From Paramecium octaurelia (lineage: Eukaryota > Ciliophora > Oligohymenophorea > Peniculida > Parameciidae), in assembly GCA_905182995.1 (NCBI GenBank), contig CAJJDP010000011.1, positions 136,432-200,431 on the forward strand: 64,000 nucleotides of DNA. Direction: 5' to 3'. Within the stretch, counting starts at the first letter, position 1. Every line of letters starts with the position of its first letter. Positions 10,366-23,700 of this stretch are shown piece by piece. Position numbers and translations under genes: made by a program. The notes under the pieces are model-generated. The model ran no database searches and had not been told where the DNA came from. It saw only the letters and a list, made by a program, of their open reading frames with translations.

Positions 10366-12438
10366 ATGAATTTCTATTAGGCACCAGAGATTTAATAAGT
10401 CATTTCAATCCCAATAACCCTTATTGATGGCACTGCTTCTATGAATAGGGAATATAAGTACATCATTTAAGTTTATGAATAAACCTTTGGATACCTGCTA
10501 GAAACTTAAAGAATATAATATTAATGGTCAACAAGTTTGAATAGCATCCACCCATATTCAAATGAAGAACGAGGAAATCTAACTATGGCCCTTTCTTAAT
10601 TATTTCAATTAATGCTCTAAAATTAATTCCCAACTTAATATGTGACGATTACATTGGTCACGGATGGAAGAGAGCCATTTGATATTAATGCTATTTCGGA
10701 ATTATGCAAATAGATTAAATTACAATACACTGTCTAAATATTTTGTATAGCATTTGGTAATTAATTTCCAATCAACTTATTAAATAGTTTGAAGGAAGCG
10801 ATTTAAAATTAAGATTTCAAAAACTAATCATTTTTTTAAATTGCCCGTTCGGATTATTTAAGTTATGTATAAATTAAGAAGGAAATACAATATGCATTTG
10901 AATAAGTTAGACAAAATTTAATAATGACTCCTCAGAATCATTTTCTGAACTTTGAAGTGTATACTACAATTACATTAAGATAACCTCAAAATTATATAGC
11001 ATCAAATGAGTATTTTTTAGCAAGTTAGGGTTAGAAGATAATTATAGGTGACCAATAAATAGGGAGTGTCAACTGTATAATTTCTATATTGTAATTTCTA
11101 AGGAAATCTATATAAAATATTTATGTCAATTTAGAATAACTTTCATATGATTAAATTATTTCCGAATTTTAGCAAGCAATCTAATTTATTAAGTAAATCA
11201 ATAATAGCATTGAATCAAAAGTAGAACACATATAATAACAAGAAATTATCAATTTAATATTGAAAATTATGGAATAAATAGAATTTGCTTATAATAATTA
11301 GGACATCATATTGTCATAACATTATATTGAATAGTTTAAGTATTTAATTAATTGTGATAACCCGAATGATTTTAAGAAACTTCTTGATAATTAACAAATT
11401 ACTGAATCATTAGGACACTTTTAAAAATTTGCTTTGAATATAAAAACCCAATTATAAATATTAATAACTTCTAACAATTAAAAAAATAGTTTGGAATAAA
11501 TCGAATTTCTCTTTTAATATACAAAAATATTGAAATATTTCATAAATAATATTTCTGAGGTTGTGAAGACCGTACAACCTAATAATTTATAAACAATACT
11601 CTCGGAATTGATAGAATCCTTATTTAAACAATCAAAAGAAGTATTTTCCTCAGAATATTTTGAAATTTCTACGAATGAGTAATATTAAATATTATTTCAA
11701 ATTAATGAATATTTTGGATACCTAAAACAATTATAAGCTGAAACTAGCCTCAATTAGATAAAATAATTAATCTTTTAAATATCTACTCTGAATTTGGATA
11801 ATTAGAGCCCATTAGATCCATATGTTCAATTTAGTTACCTACCTTTACAGAACTTAAACAATTAAGAAGCTCCCCCAGAAAAATATCTCATTTTTGTAAT
11901 TGATAAAAAGGAAGAATTGAGAACATATACTGATTCATTTCTAAAATGTTATGGTGAGATATTCAAGATATCACAAAAAAAGCGAATGGAAGTTTATTGG
12001 TACAATAATCCTACAACAAACTTCAAAATACATAACAATAAGGATTTTGAAAAAATTGAATTTCAGACTTTCAAACTATTATTAGATTCTTTGAAAGAGA
12101 AATTAACATTAAAAAATAAACAAATCCAATTATTAATTTTAACTGATAATGAATTATCTTATGAACATTTACACCTTTAGATAAGGTTTGCGGAATTATC
12201 AAATTATAATTTAAGAATTATTAATATTTCAATTGGAATGAAATTATTCAACTATTTATAAAGTAAAGTTTGCAGACAGAACGATTCATAAACTTCACAA
12301 ACAAATTCATTATTAAAAATTATCCCTAAACAGTAGTTTATCCAGTTGAGTAATTCAGAATAAAATTCTTAGAGAAGAAATAACAATTTAAAAATTTTAC
12401 AAGAAATTGCCAATCAGATAGATATTCTAAATTTTTGA
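10366..12438 (+). CDS. VWA-domain protein with a long Gln/Asn-rich helical region
   Basis: Single-exon frame of 690 codons, stop TGA at 12436-12438. The N-terminus is a von Willebrand factor A-type domain. Strand 1 runs into a MIDAS motif, ITLIDGTASMN (D21, T23 and S25 fit DxT/SxS), and a later TITLVTDGREPFD matches the usual second metal-ligand strand. The remainder is Gln/Asn/Glu-rich and largely helical, with a Cys-poor C-terminal region that looks folded again (KYLIFVIDKKEELR, VYWYNNP, LLILTDNELSY). The product starts MNFYQAPEIQQ with no signal peptide or membrane span, so it is probably cytosolic. Known: VWA domains bind partners through a metal ion; in cells they often act as scaffolds. 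The partner is unknown. The short stretch 10192-10365 upstream has no clear exon. Confidence 0.75.
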
Positions 12439-15224
12439 TTAATTTGATTTTAACAATATATTAAGTATTATAACACAATCTATTAAGTATTTATAGTTAA
12501 TCAAAGTAAATATTTGTTTAATTTAAAAAATCAATTCTTTTTAATACAAATATGTTGAAATCATTTCTTAGTTTTCTATTTCCTCTCCTCTTGTTATTGA
12601 AGAAATTCAGTTCAAATTGGTATTAAATTTGTTTTTTGAGATATATTTTGAAATTTAACTTACGATTTTTATGATTGATTTGATTAAATTTAGGGTTTAT
12701 ATAGTTCTACTTGTAATTACTCAACAGAAAGTCTATTTAAATCTGTAATCAAATTGTGACTTTTATAATGTTCTTTTAATCTATGGTGTATTTATTGTTT
12801 ACAAAATACAATATCGATTAAACATTTGCTACTTTTCCAGAATAAATACGATATATTATATGATTAATTCTTTTGTTTTTAATAAAATGATAAATTGAAT
12901 TTATTTAAAATGTATTTTTGTATTTTCTTCTTATTTTTTATGATATTTAATGTACTAGATTATAAGATTTTTATATAGCCAAAAGCAATTTTGAAATATC
13001 TTAATAATTAAAGATAAATTAAATATATTGACTAAATGTAATTCACTTAGACTAAAAACAACTTTATATTGTGAAATATTTGAACTATTTGTATTGTAAA
13101 AATAAGAACTATATTGTGATAAAGAAGGCTTCTTTTCACAGTATCAATATTAATATAAATTCTTATAGTATAAAATAAGAAATTCTTTTGTTTTGGATAA
13201 TGACAATTAAAGTTATGAACAATGTATTTTTTGTATTTGTATTATCATGCTTAATTATATCTTATCAAATAAAGACATTCTTATTTTTTGAATAAACAGC
13301 TAAATTCAATTTATAAACAATATATTTTTCTTATGTATGTATATCTTTAATTAATTCTATTTACAATAATTTCTCTTTTTGTTCATTACTGTAATCCGAT
13401 TATTGTTTTAATAAAATCTATTTTAACATTCTTAAACTTATTTAGTTCCACTAGTTTTTGAATATTGAAGTAATCAATTTATAAATTCTTTTCAAAATGC
13501 AATTTTATCCTTTATTTTCATTTGACTACAAATACAAATTAAAGTTTTGGCTAATTTTTAATTTGAATTGATAAGTTTTTAATGTGGTTCTGATATTTTT
13601 CCTATGTTTACGATTTCTAATTCCTCTTTGTTAGGGAGAGCTGTCGAACTCTCCACTCATTATGATTTGATTATTCATAACTTTAAAAGTTTTCAATAAG
13701 ATTATTTATTCTGCATATCTATCTTTTGGTTCTTCTATTATGATTTCCATAATTCAAGTTTCGAAAATATTCTTTCTATCCAACATTTATACTTTTGTAA
13801 TTTGTTTATAGATAGTCTATTATTTTCTGTTTTGTAATCATTTTAATATTGTTTAGAATTAAAGTTATTGGAACTGTCTATTTCTATTGTAGTATTTCCA
13901 TAATGTTTTTGTTTGAAACACCGAATTGTTGTTTGTTGTTAGTTATTTTAATATTAGTTATTTATCTAATATCCGTATATATTTATTGTCTTTTAACAAT
14001 TTATTAGTAATGGTTGCCTTTGTTATAGATATATACTGTGTTTGGGTAATTTCAACTAAATACTTATGTATTTTTTTAATTATAATTAAATATAATAATG
14101 TTGGTTTTTATTGCATTAATTAGATGGTATAGGTAACTTTGATTAATAACTCCTTCAAGAACAGAAATAGGGATACGTTTTGAGATTCTATTTTTATATT
14201 AATGTAATTATTCTTGAAACTGTTGTAAATTTATTTAATTTTTCTTATTTTTTCTAGCAGATAATTTGTAGGTTCAGGGATTATCTAATTGTCAATCTTA
14301 TTTTGTATTGATCATTCTTACTATTATAATTTATCTTCATCCACTTAATCTTTATAGATTTAAGCGACATCCAAAGCTTTATCTTCAAGTTATTTTCTAC
14401 TTTTTAAATCTGTGATTATTGGGTTTAAATAATTCCATTAAGACTAATAAACAATTGCCTTGATTCATATGATTAATCAACTCTTCTTGTTTCAATATCC
14501 GATGTAGTGCAAATAATTATAAAGCATATTGATTGTTAGCCAATAAGATCTCATAAATCGTTGGTTTAAGATTAATACATTTCTGTTATTTACAAAACTA
14601 ATGGTTTGTAGCATAATAAAAACGAATTTCAAATGTATTGAAGAAAATGATATATAAAATATATGAACAATGTATTTTCTTATTTACAACTTACCGAAAA
14701 TATTTGTTTATGAAGCCTTAAAAAATTCTTTTGTATTTGGAACTATGTAGATTTATTTTTCCTCTATGTGTAAAACCCTTTAATATTTAATATATTGTAA
14801 AGCACTAAAAATCAAAACAATGTTAATTTGAAAACCTAAAGAATCAGAAATAAAATATTTTATAGAGTTATTAGCCCAATACTTTCCTTGAAATTTATCA
14901 TAAAATATTCTATCTAAGATATAAAAATCCATTTCTAAACCATTAAGACTTAGTGGCTTTCTGAACACCAAAATCTATATTATTTATGAAATGCTAATCT
15001 TAATTTTCTTCTCCTGAAGCTTTTCTTGCAAATTAGGATTTGCGGTGTGAAAATTAAATCATATCCAGATGGCACTCTATCAAAAGAACTGATACATTCT
15101 TTTACTAGAGCAATATAAATAAGTCATTGTCGCAATACTAACACACTTATCATCAACATCAATTATTAAAATATATTGCTCATTTAAATGTCTAACTTCA
15201 TATAACATTAAACAAAGGTGGTCC
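12439..15224. other. AT-rich region without an intact gene; possible heavily decayed gene on the minus strand
   Basis: About 2.8 kb in which no frame could be closed into a convincing gene. Minus-strand pieces look protein-like but lie in different frames with TGA codons between them. Examples are DRVPSGYDLIFTPQ (near 15,050), IYEILLANNQYALQLF (near 14,500) and IPEPTNYLLEKIRKI (near 14,250). Trying standard 20-35 nt introns did not join them cleanly. Since only TGA stops translation, long chance frames are expected here, so the pieces may be random, a pseudogene, or several small genes with introns I could not place. No transposase or terminal inverted repeat was recognised. Confidence 0.3.
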
Positions 15225-15521
15225 TCATTGTTTTTGCATCTAAGAATTAGGAATATAAAATTGAACTCCTTGCCAATTTATACTATATATCAAAATTAGG
15301 TAATGGTCGTTTCTCGTTACTAGCTTAACTTCTTTGATTGCAGCAAAAATTATAAGTGTGCTTTTGATTATTTAATTATCAATGCTCGAAATGGATACCT
15401 TAACTTTTCTTTCGTATTTAATTATACTTTCACCATAAAACAAAATTTTATAAAAGAGAAATTTTAAATTTGGCGATTATTATTAATATTTTTGTTGGCT
15501 TTAATTTGTCTGAAAACCCAT
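15225..15521 (-). CDS. Possible short or 5'-truncated gene, unknown function
   Basis: Frame of 98 codons from ATG 15519-15521 to TGA 15225-15227. The product begins MGFQTNQSQQKYQQQ and continues with a beta-strand-like stretch (KVKVSISSIDN, KSTLIIFAAIKEVKL). A further protein-like segment (EDHLCLMLYEVRHL, then ILIIDVDDKCV) begins just downstream in the next frame. This may therefore be the first part of a longer gene with an unrecognised intron, or the head of the decayed gene suggested for 12.4-15.2 kb. No family recognised. Confidence 0.3.
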
Positions 15522-15828
15522 TTTTTTTTTGAATTTATGACTCCATTTCTTCCCCTAGAATTAAAAAAATTACTACTCTAAATCCTAAGTAGAGAAGGTG
15601 GAATTATTTCTTTCTTTAAAATGAATTGCATCTTTATTGATTATTCTATTGAATTTCTACTGTGTCTTAATTTATTTTTTTTAATATGATGAGATAAGAT
15701 AATTTTATATGAGTATGATACTAATGTATACTATAATTATACTATTAATTAAGCTTATCATTTGATAATGAAGTTTCCTAGGGCTCCCCTCTCTCTCTAG
15801 TATTTATTGAGAGTAATCTAAATTACTA

Positions 15829-16283
15829 ATGGTTAAATATGCTGATGACAATGCCACAATTTTACATGAAATTACTAAAGTTTTCGAGAAGAACTCCTAT
15901 CATTAAGAAGTTATTGAAGAAAAATTCAGCTTAGAAAATAAGCGAAGGAAATATGGCAAAATATGGTGCGAATATTGCGGTTCTGACCTTTTGCCTCTTA
16001 CTATGGCCTTATTCGCTCCAAACATAAAGTTAAAGAACCTATAAATAACTGTATCATAAGAGCCTCAAAGGAAATGAGGCTTAACGTCTATAGAGAAATA
16101 TTAACATAAAAACTCATTAATTCTCAGTTGGATGCATAAATATAATTTTTTCCAATCACTTAGACTTATTCATCGTTTCAGAAAAATATGATTGTAAATG
16201 GTGCACTCCTATTTAATCTTTGGAGTTCATATAAAGAAAATGCTTATTTCATCATAATCTTCAAAAACAAAAAAAGAGCTTGA
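15829..16283 (+). CDS. Unknown protein, two exons
   Basis: ATG 15829 opens a frame that would end at a TGA near 16,077 unless a 20-nt intron (16051-16070, GTA...AAG) is removed. With it, the model is 144 codons to TGA 16281-16283. The product contains an IWCEYCG pair of cysteines near the middle and is otherwise helical and Lys-rich; no family recognised. The intron is among the shortest seen in the window. Nothing clear fills 16284-16646 between this gene and the convergent gene that follows. Confidence 0.4.
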
Positions 16284-16646
16284 ACGAACTGTAGTAATTT
16301 GGCATAATTCTTCCAAAATATTCCAATTCCCTTTTAATTTTCATAAACCATAAATTCAAATCTGCACACTTAAAAAAAAGAAGGCTAAAAATTGAGAACA
16401 TTATTCATAGAAGATATTTTTTTTAATCAACAATTCATTTTAATGGAAATATCACTATTTTTGAAATCATCTAAAGCATTTAAATAAATTTGTAAACAAA
16501 CTAAAATTCAAAATAACTATTTTTGTTTTTATGACAGAGAAGATAGATTAGAATTTATCATTTCACAATTTGATTTTTTGACTCTATTTAGGCGTTAGTA
16601 TTAAATCTAAATTTAATATATTCTGAAAAAAATTATTATAAAATAT

Positions 16647-17549
16647 TCATTTTTTGATGCTCATCAAATTTTTTATTTTTATAAAGCTTTCTTTAACACT
16701 TTAAAAATATCCTTTCATACGATTTTTTAGTTAATCAGCCTCCTCTAGATCCAAATTTTGTTTTATATCAAATTTTTCTACTTTAAAAAATTAGTTAGGA
16801 TTTCTTTACATCTGATAATCCACTTCTCTCCTAATTGAGGCCATTTATTTTGCAAACATCATTTCAAAATCATTCTTTTTGATTTTCTGCACAGGAGGAA
16901 TTGATATTTAGATTTTTGGAGAAATTCTCTCTATTTATTACCTTGCTTTTGATTTGATTTGAATATTTGGCAAGTGTTTAGAAGAAAGATTTGGATCATA
17001 AATTCCAAGGGATGGTATTTACAAAGCCAAAGACTTCGTTTTCCTACTGAGCAGTGAGACCTTTTAAAGTGAAGATTGTTTTTTCAATTTTTTCAATTAT
17101 AAGCCAATTTCAATTAAATTCTAATTTAAGGTATACTTAGGAGTTTAAACAGCCTAAATTTAAATTTGTTATTGAGGGTTACGTATTAATGGTAATTATA
17201 TAATTGGTCCAATTAAAGGAATCTATTTTGATAAATCTATTTCAGTGTTGAGTTTATTAGAATTTAGTAAATCAGTATTAGAAAATGAGTGGTCAGTGTG
17301 ATATTAATTCTTATTCTTTTCGATTTTCACTAAATTTGAATCAGTATTCTTAATCAATTTCCCAGTTTTATCTCTTTCTCTTTGAAATGGAATGAAAGGG
17401 TCAAGACTCATATCATGATGTGAAGGCTCATCTCCAAAAGGATAAAATGACGAACCATTTTATAAGTAATTTAAAATGACATTTTTTTACATTAATAATA
17501 TTAATTATGTAATTTTTTCTTGATGATGTTTATATTTATTAAAGAACAT
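16647..17549 (-). CDS. Lys/Gln-rich protein of unknown function
   Basis: One uninterrupted minus-strand frame of 300 codons, ATG 17547-17549 to TGA 16647-16649. That is well above typical chance length here, and the composition is gene-like. After a low-complexity N-terminal part there is a Pro/His/Asp segment (SSFYPFGDEPSHHDMSLD), a Gln/Ile-rich middle and a Lys-rich stretch (LKKLKKQ). The C-terminal third is helical (KNDFEMMFAKQMASIRREVD, then LEEADQLKNRMKGYF). The true start could be a later Met, such as MSLDPFIPF. No signal peptide, membrane span or known domain was recognised. It is divergent from the giant gene, whose start lies about 180 bp away, so the two probably share a promoter region. 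Confidence 0.55.
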
Positions 17550-17727
17550 TTTTTAGAGAAAGGATAGGAGAGCTGGGTTTAGAAAGGATTAATTTAATTT
17601 AGAAATTAATCTTGTGAAAGTAATTGTTATTAAATAACTACTCTGTATTTGTATGTATTTGTTAAAATCTGATGTGTGGTTAGTATTAGGCAGGGAGAAT
17701 AGGGATGATTATTTAATTATTTTTAAT

Positions 17728-20700
17728 ATGATTTTACTTTTTGCAATTATTACAGAAATCATAGCAGGTCTTCAATTTCATTATATTTTAGATTTCATTT
17801 ACCCTGATCGTGCTAATCCGATAGTACCTTACAGAAATAATGAAGATGCTTATACTTTTTACGATATTTTCTTATCTGTGAGCACAAGAATTTCTTCAAA
17901 TGGAAGATTATAAATTACTTTCCCTTAGGAATTTGATGGAACATAGTTGCGTCTTTTATAAGATGATGTAATGGCAGTAAGGAACTTCTAATAATATTTA
18001 ATTAGGCTACGAATATTGATAAGGAATGCTACATCGAATACACATTTTCAACTACAACAACATGCATACCTTATGTGGAGCCAGCGGTGACTATACCAGC
18101 AACAAATTACTATACAATCAGCAACAGAACAATTACAATATTTTTCGGTTCAGAACCTCTGAATGCTGGTAGCTAGAAAGTTAGAATAAAATATAACAAA
18201 AATCCAGTAGGATTAGGAGGGAAATCGAGTGGCTATCTTCAGATAATAACTTTAAGGGATACTGTTCCTGTGGACTAAAATTTAAATTTTGGTACTGTTG
18301 GTTTCGCTCCTGTTTATAAGAAACATACAATAGGTACGCATATATTTAAGTCAATTAGCTTCTGAAGGTCAAATAATAAATGATGGTTCAAAATTAGGAG
18401 GTTATGTTACAAATTATGTGATTTAGTTTACTACAACAATAGATTTAATTAAAGGAAGTTGGTTTAGGGCTGAAATAGCTGAAGGATTCGATATATCTAA
18501 TGTTGAATGCGTTTTAGTAGATACTTTATAAAATCTAAATTGTCAAGTGGAAGGAAGAAGAATATATTTTAGTGCCATAGATGCGGCCTTGCCTAAAGGA
18601 TAACATAAAGTGAAATTGAAGAATGTCATAAATCCATCTGCATCAGGTGATTCAGATCCATTCATCTTCGAGACCTTAGAACCTTTAGTCAATACAGTTA
18701 TTGAATACTTCAATGTTGGTGTTACAACGATCACTCCTGGTTAGATTATTAATCCATCTATTGCTGGTGCTCCTTTAAATTAAAATTTAAGAATTGATTA
18801 CACCATTAAATTCACTCCACAAAATAAAATTCCTTACACTGGAAAAATTGACTATATCATTCCTGCTGGTTTTACTTTGGATCCAACTTGTAGAATTATA
18901 TCTGGATTATCTCAAAACGGAACAACACCTATATCATGTGTAACTAGTGGCCAGAATATAACAATAACAAACTTTGCATCGTTTTCACCTTAAGAAATTA
19001 CTCTTAAAATTTATGCAGTCAACCCTCCAATTTCAAAATTGTATTAATACTGTTAAATTTACACATATTCTACTTTCGGGAAAGTTCCAGTTATAAGTGG
19101 ATCAAGTAGTAATTACAAAGGAATTGATTAAAATATTGAAGCTGGATCTATTCAGATATCTTCAATTTAGAGTCCTTACTTTGTTGCAATCGATTTATAT
19201 AAATAAATGCAAAATATTTCTTTGGATAAGACTGGACCATTGGATTTCCGATTATACCCTATGCCTAGCAACCAATTAAAATTAACTACTTCACCAACAA
19301 GCTATGGCAGCATCTACTTTTAGATCCCATTATGGTGGAGAATGAGTGGATAATACTTCAATGGTTGGAATGTAGTTGGTAGCACACCTACTTGTAATTT
19401 TGGAGCAGAAATAGCAGCAACTTGCAATTATTATTTATAAAGGTTCAGTTTTAAAACTCCAACATCTACAAACTATCTGAAATATGATCCAAACACAGGA
19501 CTTGGTAATTGTGATTTACCAATTTCAGTAGCTGTTTCTTAGATCACTCCAATCCCTGGAAGATTTGATTTCAGAGTTTTAACATTTAATGATGGTGTAT
19601 ATAGCACATTTGATAAAACTCCATTAGAATAAGATTTGTACACAATGGAAATAGCAGCAGATTAATTTATTGCACCAAACACTTACATAAAATGTACATC
19701 TGTTGATCAAGTGGATGCTGATATGGTATGCTATTCAAATGTGGTTGTACTTTTACCAATTCCATATGAAGGGGCAATTAATTTCAATATGAGCACTGTA
19801 AACTCAACTTATGAGTCATCTGCAGCATGGCCAAATGATCTTGGATTCGGATTAGGAAATGATGCGAAAAAGAGAATACCATGTTATGTGAGTATCAGAA
19901 CCAGTCATCCAAATGTTTAATGTTGGGTTTTCTCAGGAGGAATTACAAGAAAATACGCTATTTTATAAGTGAGAGGATTCAGTTCAAAAGTAAACACAGG
20001 ATCAAATGTGTTTGTTGTAATACCAAATGTTAAATCCTGTACTGCTTATGATATGTAATGTTTTGTTACAGTATCATCAGCTTGGACAACAGAATTAGAT
20101 GAGCCTTATACGATGAATTATCTAAAATAATCAGTAGGATTTATTAAACAGGGAGATGTTTATAAGGATGTAAGTGTTAACCCTCCAACATTGGCAAAGG
20201 ACGTATAAGATCTTACACTTTCAGCAACATTTTTATCAACAAAATAATAAATTTGCGAATTAACGACATGGACATTGCAATTTTAGCATACAGAAGTTAT
20301 AACAGCCTGCTCCACAGGTACTACTAACTATCCTTATTGTGCAAATTAAACCCCAGATCATATACTAATTAAGTTTACAGACAAAACTAGATTTCCCAAT
20401 TAGTTTGGTGTCACAGCAACTAGTCCTCAAGGTGCTGTTTATTTGATTGATCACTTTCTTACAGGAGAGTATTATTACTTCATCATAGTAAATTCTGGAA
20501 ATGTAGCAGCAAATGGTCCGGTTTAATTGTCAAACATATATAATCCAATAATTTATACTCCTGGAATTGATATTAAATTGATATTTTGGAATCAAAACAG
20601 AAAAATAAAGAGAATAACTTTCCCAACATCAAACATATTTATAGATGGTGGCATATTAGGTCCACCTTAATTTGATATTTTACCAAAAACAGCTGTTGGA

Positions 20701-23700
20701 ATGAATGCTGATAGATCTTAGGTTGTCGATATGGATTTTGATTCTTGGATCATTTTTAGAGCAACATTTACCACATGCCACAAAATCCCAGCAAATGGTC
20801 TTGTCGAATTAGAAGTATAGAATGGATTGGTAGATTACACAACGACATGCGAAGTCTGGTCAGGAGTTACAAGTCCACCTAAAAGATTAGGACACACTCA
20901 TGAATGTAATTTAGTGGATGTAAGTGGAATAAAATATTACCAATTAACTAAATTTAATGAGATTCCAGTACTAACTAAATTTACTTTATCATTTAGAGGT
21001 AAAACTGGATTGGCTTCTACTACTGCTAATCCTATTAGAATTTAAACTTATTTTGATGCCACTGTTCCGACATCAACAGCTTCAAATGTAGACAATTTTT
21101 ATAATACTGCTTATCCACCTAACCCTGTGTTAAACGGAATCGATATCACAGGTCCGAAGCGTTTCCCACCAAAATTAGAATGGATGGACTTCATAATCAT
21201 TAATGATAAGGCAAGAGAAGGAACAAGGGGAGAATTCTATATGCATGTTAAAACAAATCATAATATTCCTGATTACACAACTAATACAGCTCCTCGATTA
21301 GTTTTTACTTTCAATACTACTGCTGTTTCAATGCCCCTTGGAGCTTATCCTCATTGTAGATTGGATGGTCATTTAGCTAGATTTTGTGATTGGGCAGGTG
21401 GCGTTATAACAATGGCTATGCCTTTAACATAGGGAATGATAGCAAATCAAGAACACTTAGTTATGATTAGTACAAGAGGTGCAGATTATTCATCAACTTA
21501 TTAAGAAGGATTGCATCACAATAAAGCTGGAACCTACAAATTAAAAATAGAAACAGTAAATACAGGAACAAATTAATTTATAAGAAAGGTAATGACAATT
21601 GACCCTCCTAAATTCAGAGTATTTTGGGTTTGGTCCGCAAACAAAGTTGGTTATGATCCTGTAACTCCCTCTGCAACACTTTAAGGCATGTCAGTGTTTA
21701 GACTATATTTTACAAATACTATAACAATTCCACCTTCAGATAATCCTGATCCAATTTCTATTATTGTTCTCTTCCATAGAACTATTTGGCCAACTTTCAC
21801 AAATGGATTTGAATAAGATTTAGGAACTGGACTACCCCATAGAACACAATTACCTTGTATTTAAGATGGTTTTACTTTATTACCTGGTGTAACTTAACTA
21901 AAATGTCGATTGTTTTATGGTAGTTATCCAAATCCTACCAAAGTAATTATCACTGATTTTGATTAAATCAATGTAAATACAAATGGAGAAATACATTTGC
22001 CAAACATTTTCAATCCAAATTCAACTTATGAATTAACTAAGATTACACTTCAAGTCTAAAAAACTGATGCTATTACTGGTACAAGTGAACTCATATTATC
22101 ATCCGACTATGATTTAATTAATGGAACTTTCGGAAGGACTAAAGAATAGCCTGGTTTCAATTAGTTGGCGGTCGACATACCTGCATTGGTCTTAGATGAT
22201 TTATAAAATGTGTGGGCAGCAGCAGTTAATCCTACATTCTCTGTAGCTACAATTGATACAGTAGCAACGCTATCATTATAATATGGAAGCAAAGATTACA
22301 ACATGGGGGGAGGAGCTGATATGATTTTGTTTGAAATACCTCCTAATTGGGATTTACCTTATGGTCTAATCACGTGTTCCTTCCCAGCTGGTAATATCTG
22401 TTATTCATATCCATTGGGTCCATACATAGGGTTATACCCAGATAATGGAATCACAGCAGACACTTTATAATCTGGTTCTGTGACAATAAAGACACCGCCC
22501 TTCAAGGTACTTGTAGCAACATCTGATCCACCAATTAAGATTTATGTTTTCACTCGATCTAAATTAGTATATGTGTACAAGATTGATTTTACCTAAGTTC
22601 TAAATGCAGTTGCCGTTACTCCTGCTGTCACTTGCACTTTATGTTTCTATGAAGCAATAACAGATTACACTATTACAGTTACAAACCCAAAAAATATACC
22701 TACAACAGGGGCAATAACAATAAAAATACCTACAGGACTTACGATAAGAGAAAATGGGTGTAGAAATGATGTTGCAAGTGGATCAGTATTGTCTAAAGTA
22801 GGATTCGAATGTGCCTACGATGGAGCCAATAGTCAACTTCTAATAACTGGATTTAATAAATTCATTGGTCCTGGCAAAATAATAATAAAAGTAAGAATGG
22901 AAAATCCTGATAATACAGTGACCATTTCAGAAAAATGGGACTTCAAGACTTGGTATTTGAATGAAAGCCCATTGAATAAATTGATTACTTATGGTGATAC
23001 TACAACACCTGCTTTGACTACATCAACTAATATTGAATATTGGGATACACCATATAGAAGCAGAGTAAGAGGAAGAACCACATTGTATGGAAGCATAGAA
23101 TTCAGAATCAATTTACAGAATGATCTTGCAGCAGGTGATATACTCTATATCAAATTTCCAACACTTTTCAATAAGGTTAGATGTTCTTAATATCTTTGTT
23201 TATGGGATGATTCACCATGGTTTGATAATCATAATGATAACTTCTTGCCTGCTGAGAAATGCTTGTATGACAAAACTACTAGAATCTTATCTATGTACAC
23301 ACCCTTGAGTACAAAAATAAAGAAAGATACTGTATACAGGGTCATAATTGATACTTAAAATTCAGCTGATGGAAGCAGAGGGTTCTAATTGCCAGCTATG
23401 AATACATATACTTTTGATGTTTACACAACTCTTGAATTAAAACATAGTGATATTTTTGTTCCATAATAATAAGCGTTTAAGTATTTTGAATGTGTCTCCT
23501 TGATCACTAATGTGAAATCTAAAAATATGATGGTTGTTAGATTTAATCCTGTAAATAATATACCTATTTCAGCAGGGACTTTTGGAGGAGGTTACTTAAA
23601 ATTGTATTTTCCAACTCTCTCTGAGGAATCAGAATTTCTGTATTAGGATGATTTAGGGACTGGTAAAAAGGATGGAGATTCAATTTAATGCTATGCCAGA

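Noticed and set aside
12439-15224. Tc1/mariner or other transposon remnant
   Set aside because: No DDE-type motif or terminal repeats could be recognised on either strand.
15781-15830. Short CT-rich run as a possible microsatellite or regulatory element
   Set aside because: Only a few CT units long, with no matching element elsewhere; chance is enough.
17653-17727. Upstream ATG at 17653 as the start of the giant protein
   Set aside because: In frame, but it would add 25 residues ahead of the hydrophobic signal peptide that starts at 17728; kept as an alternative only.
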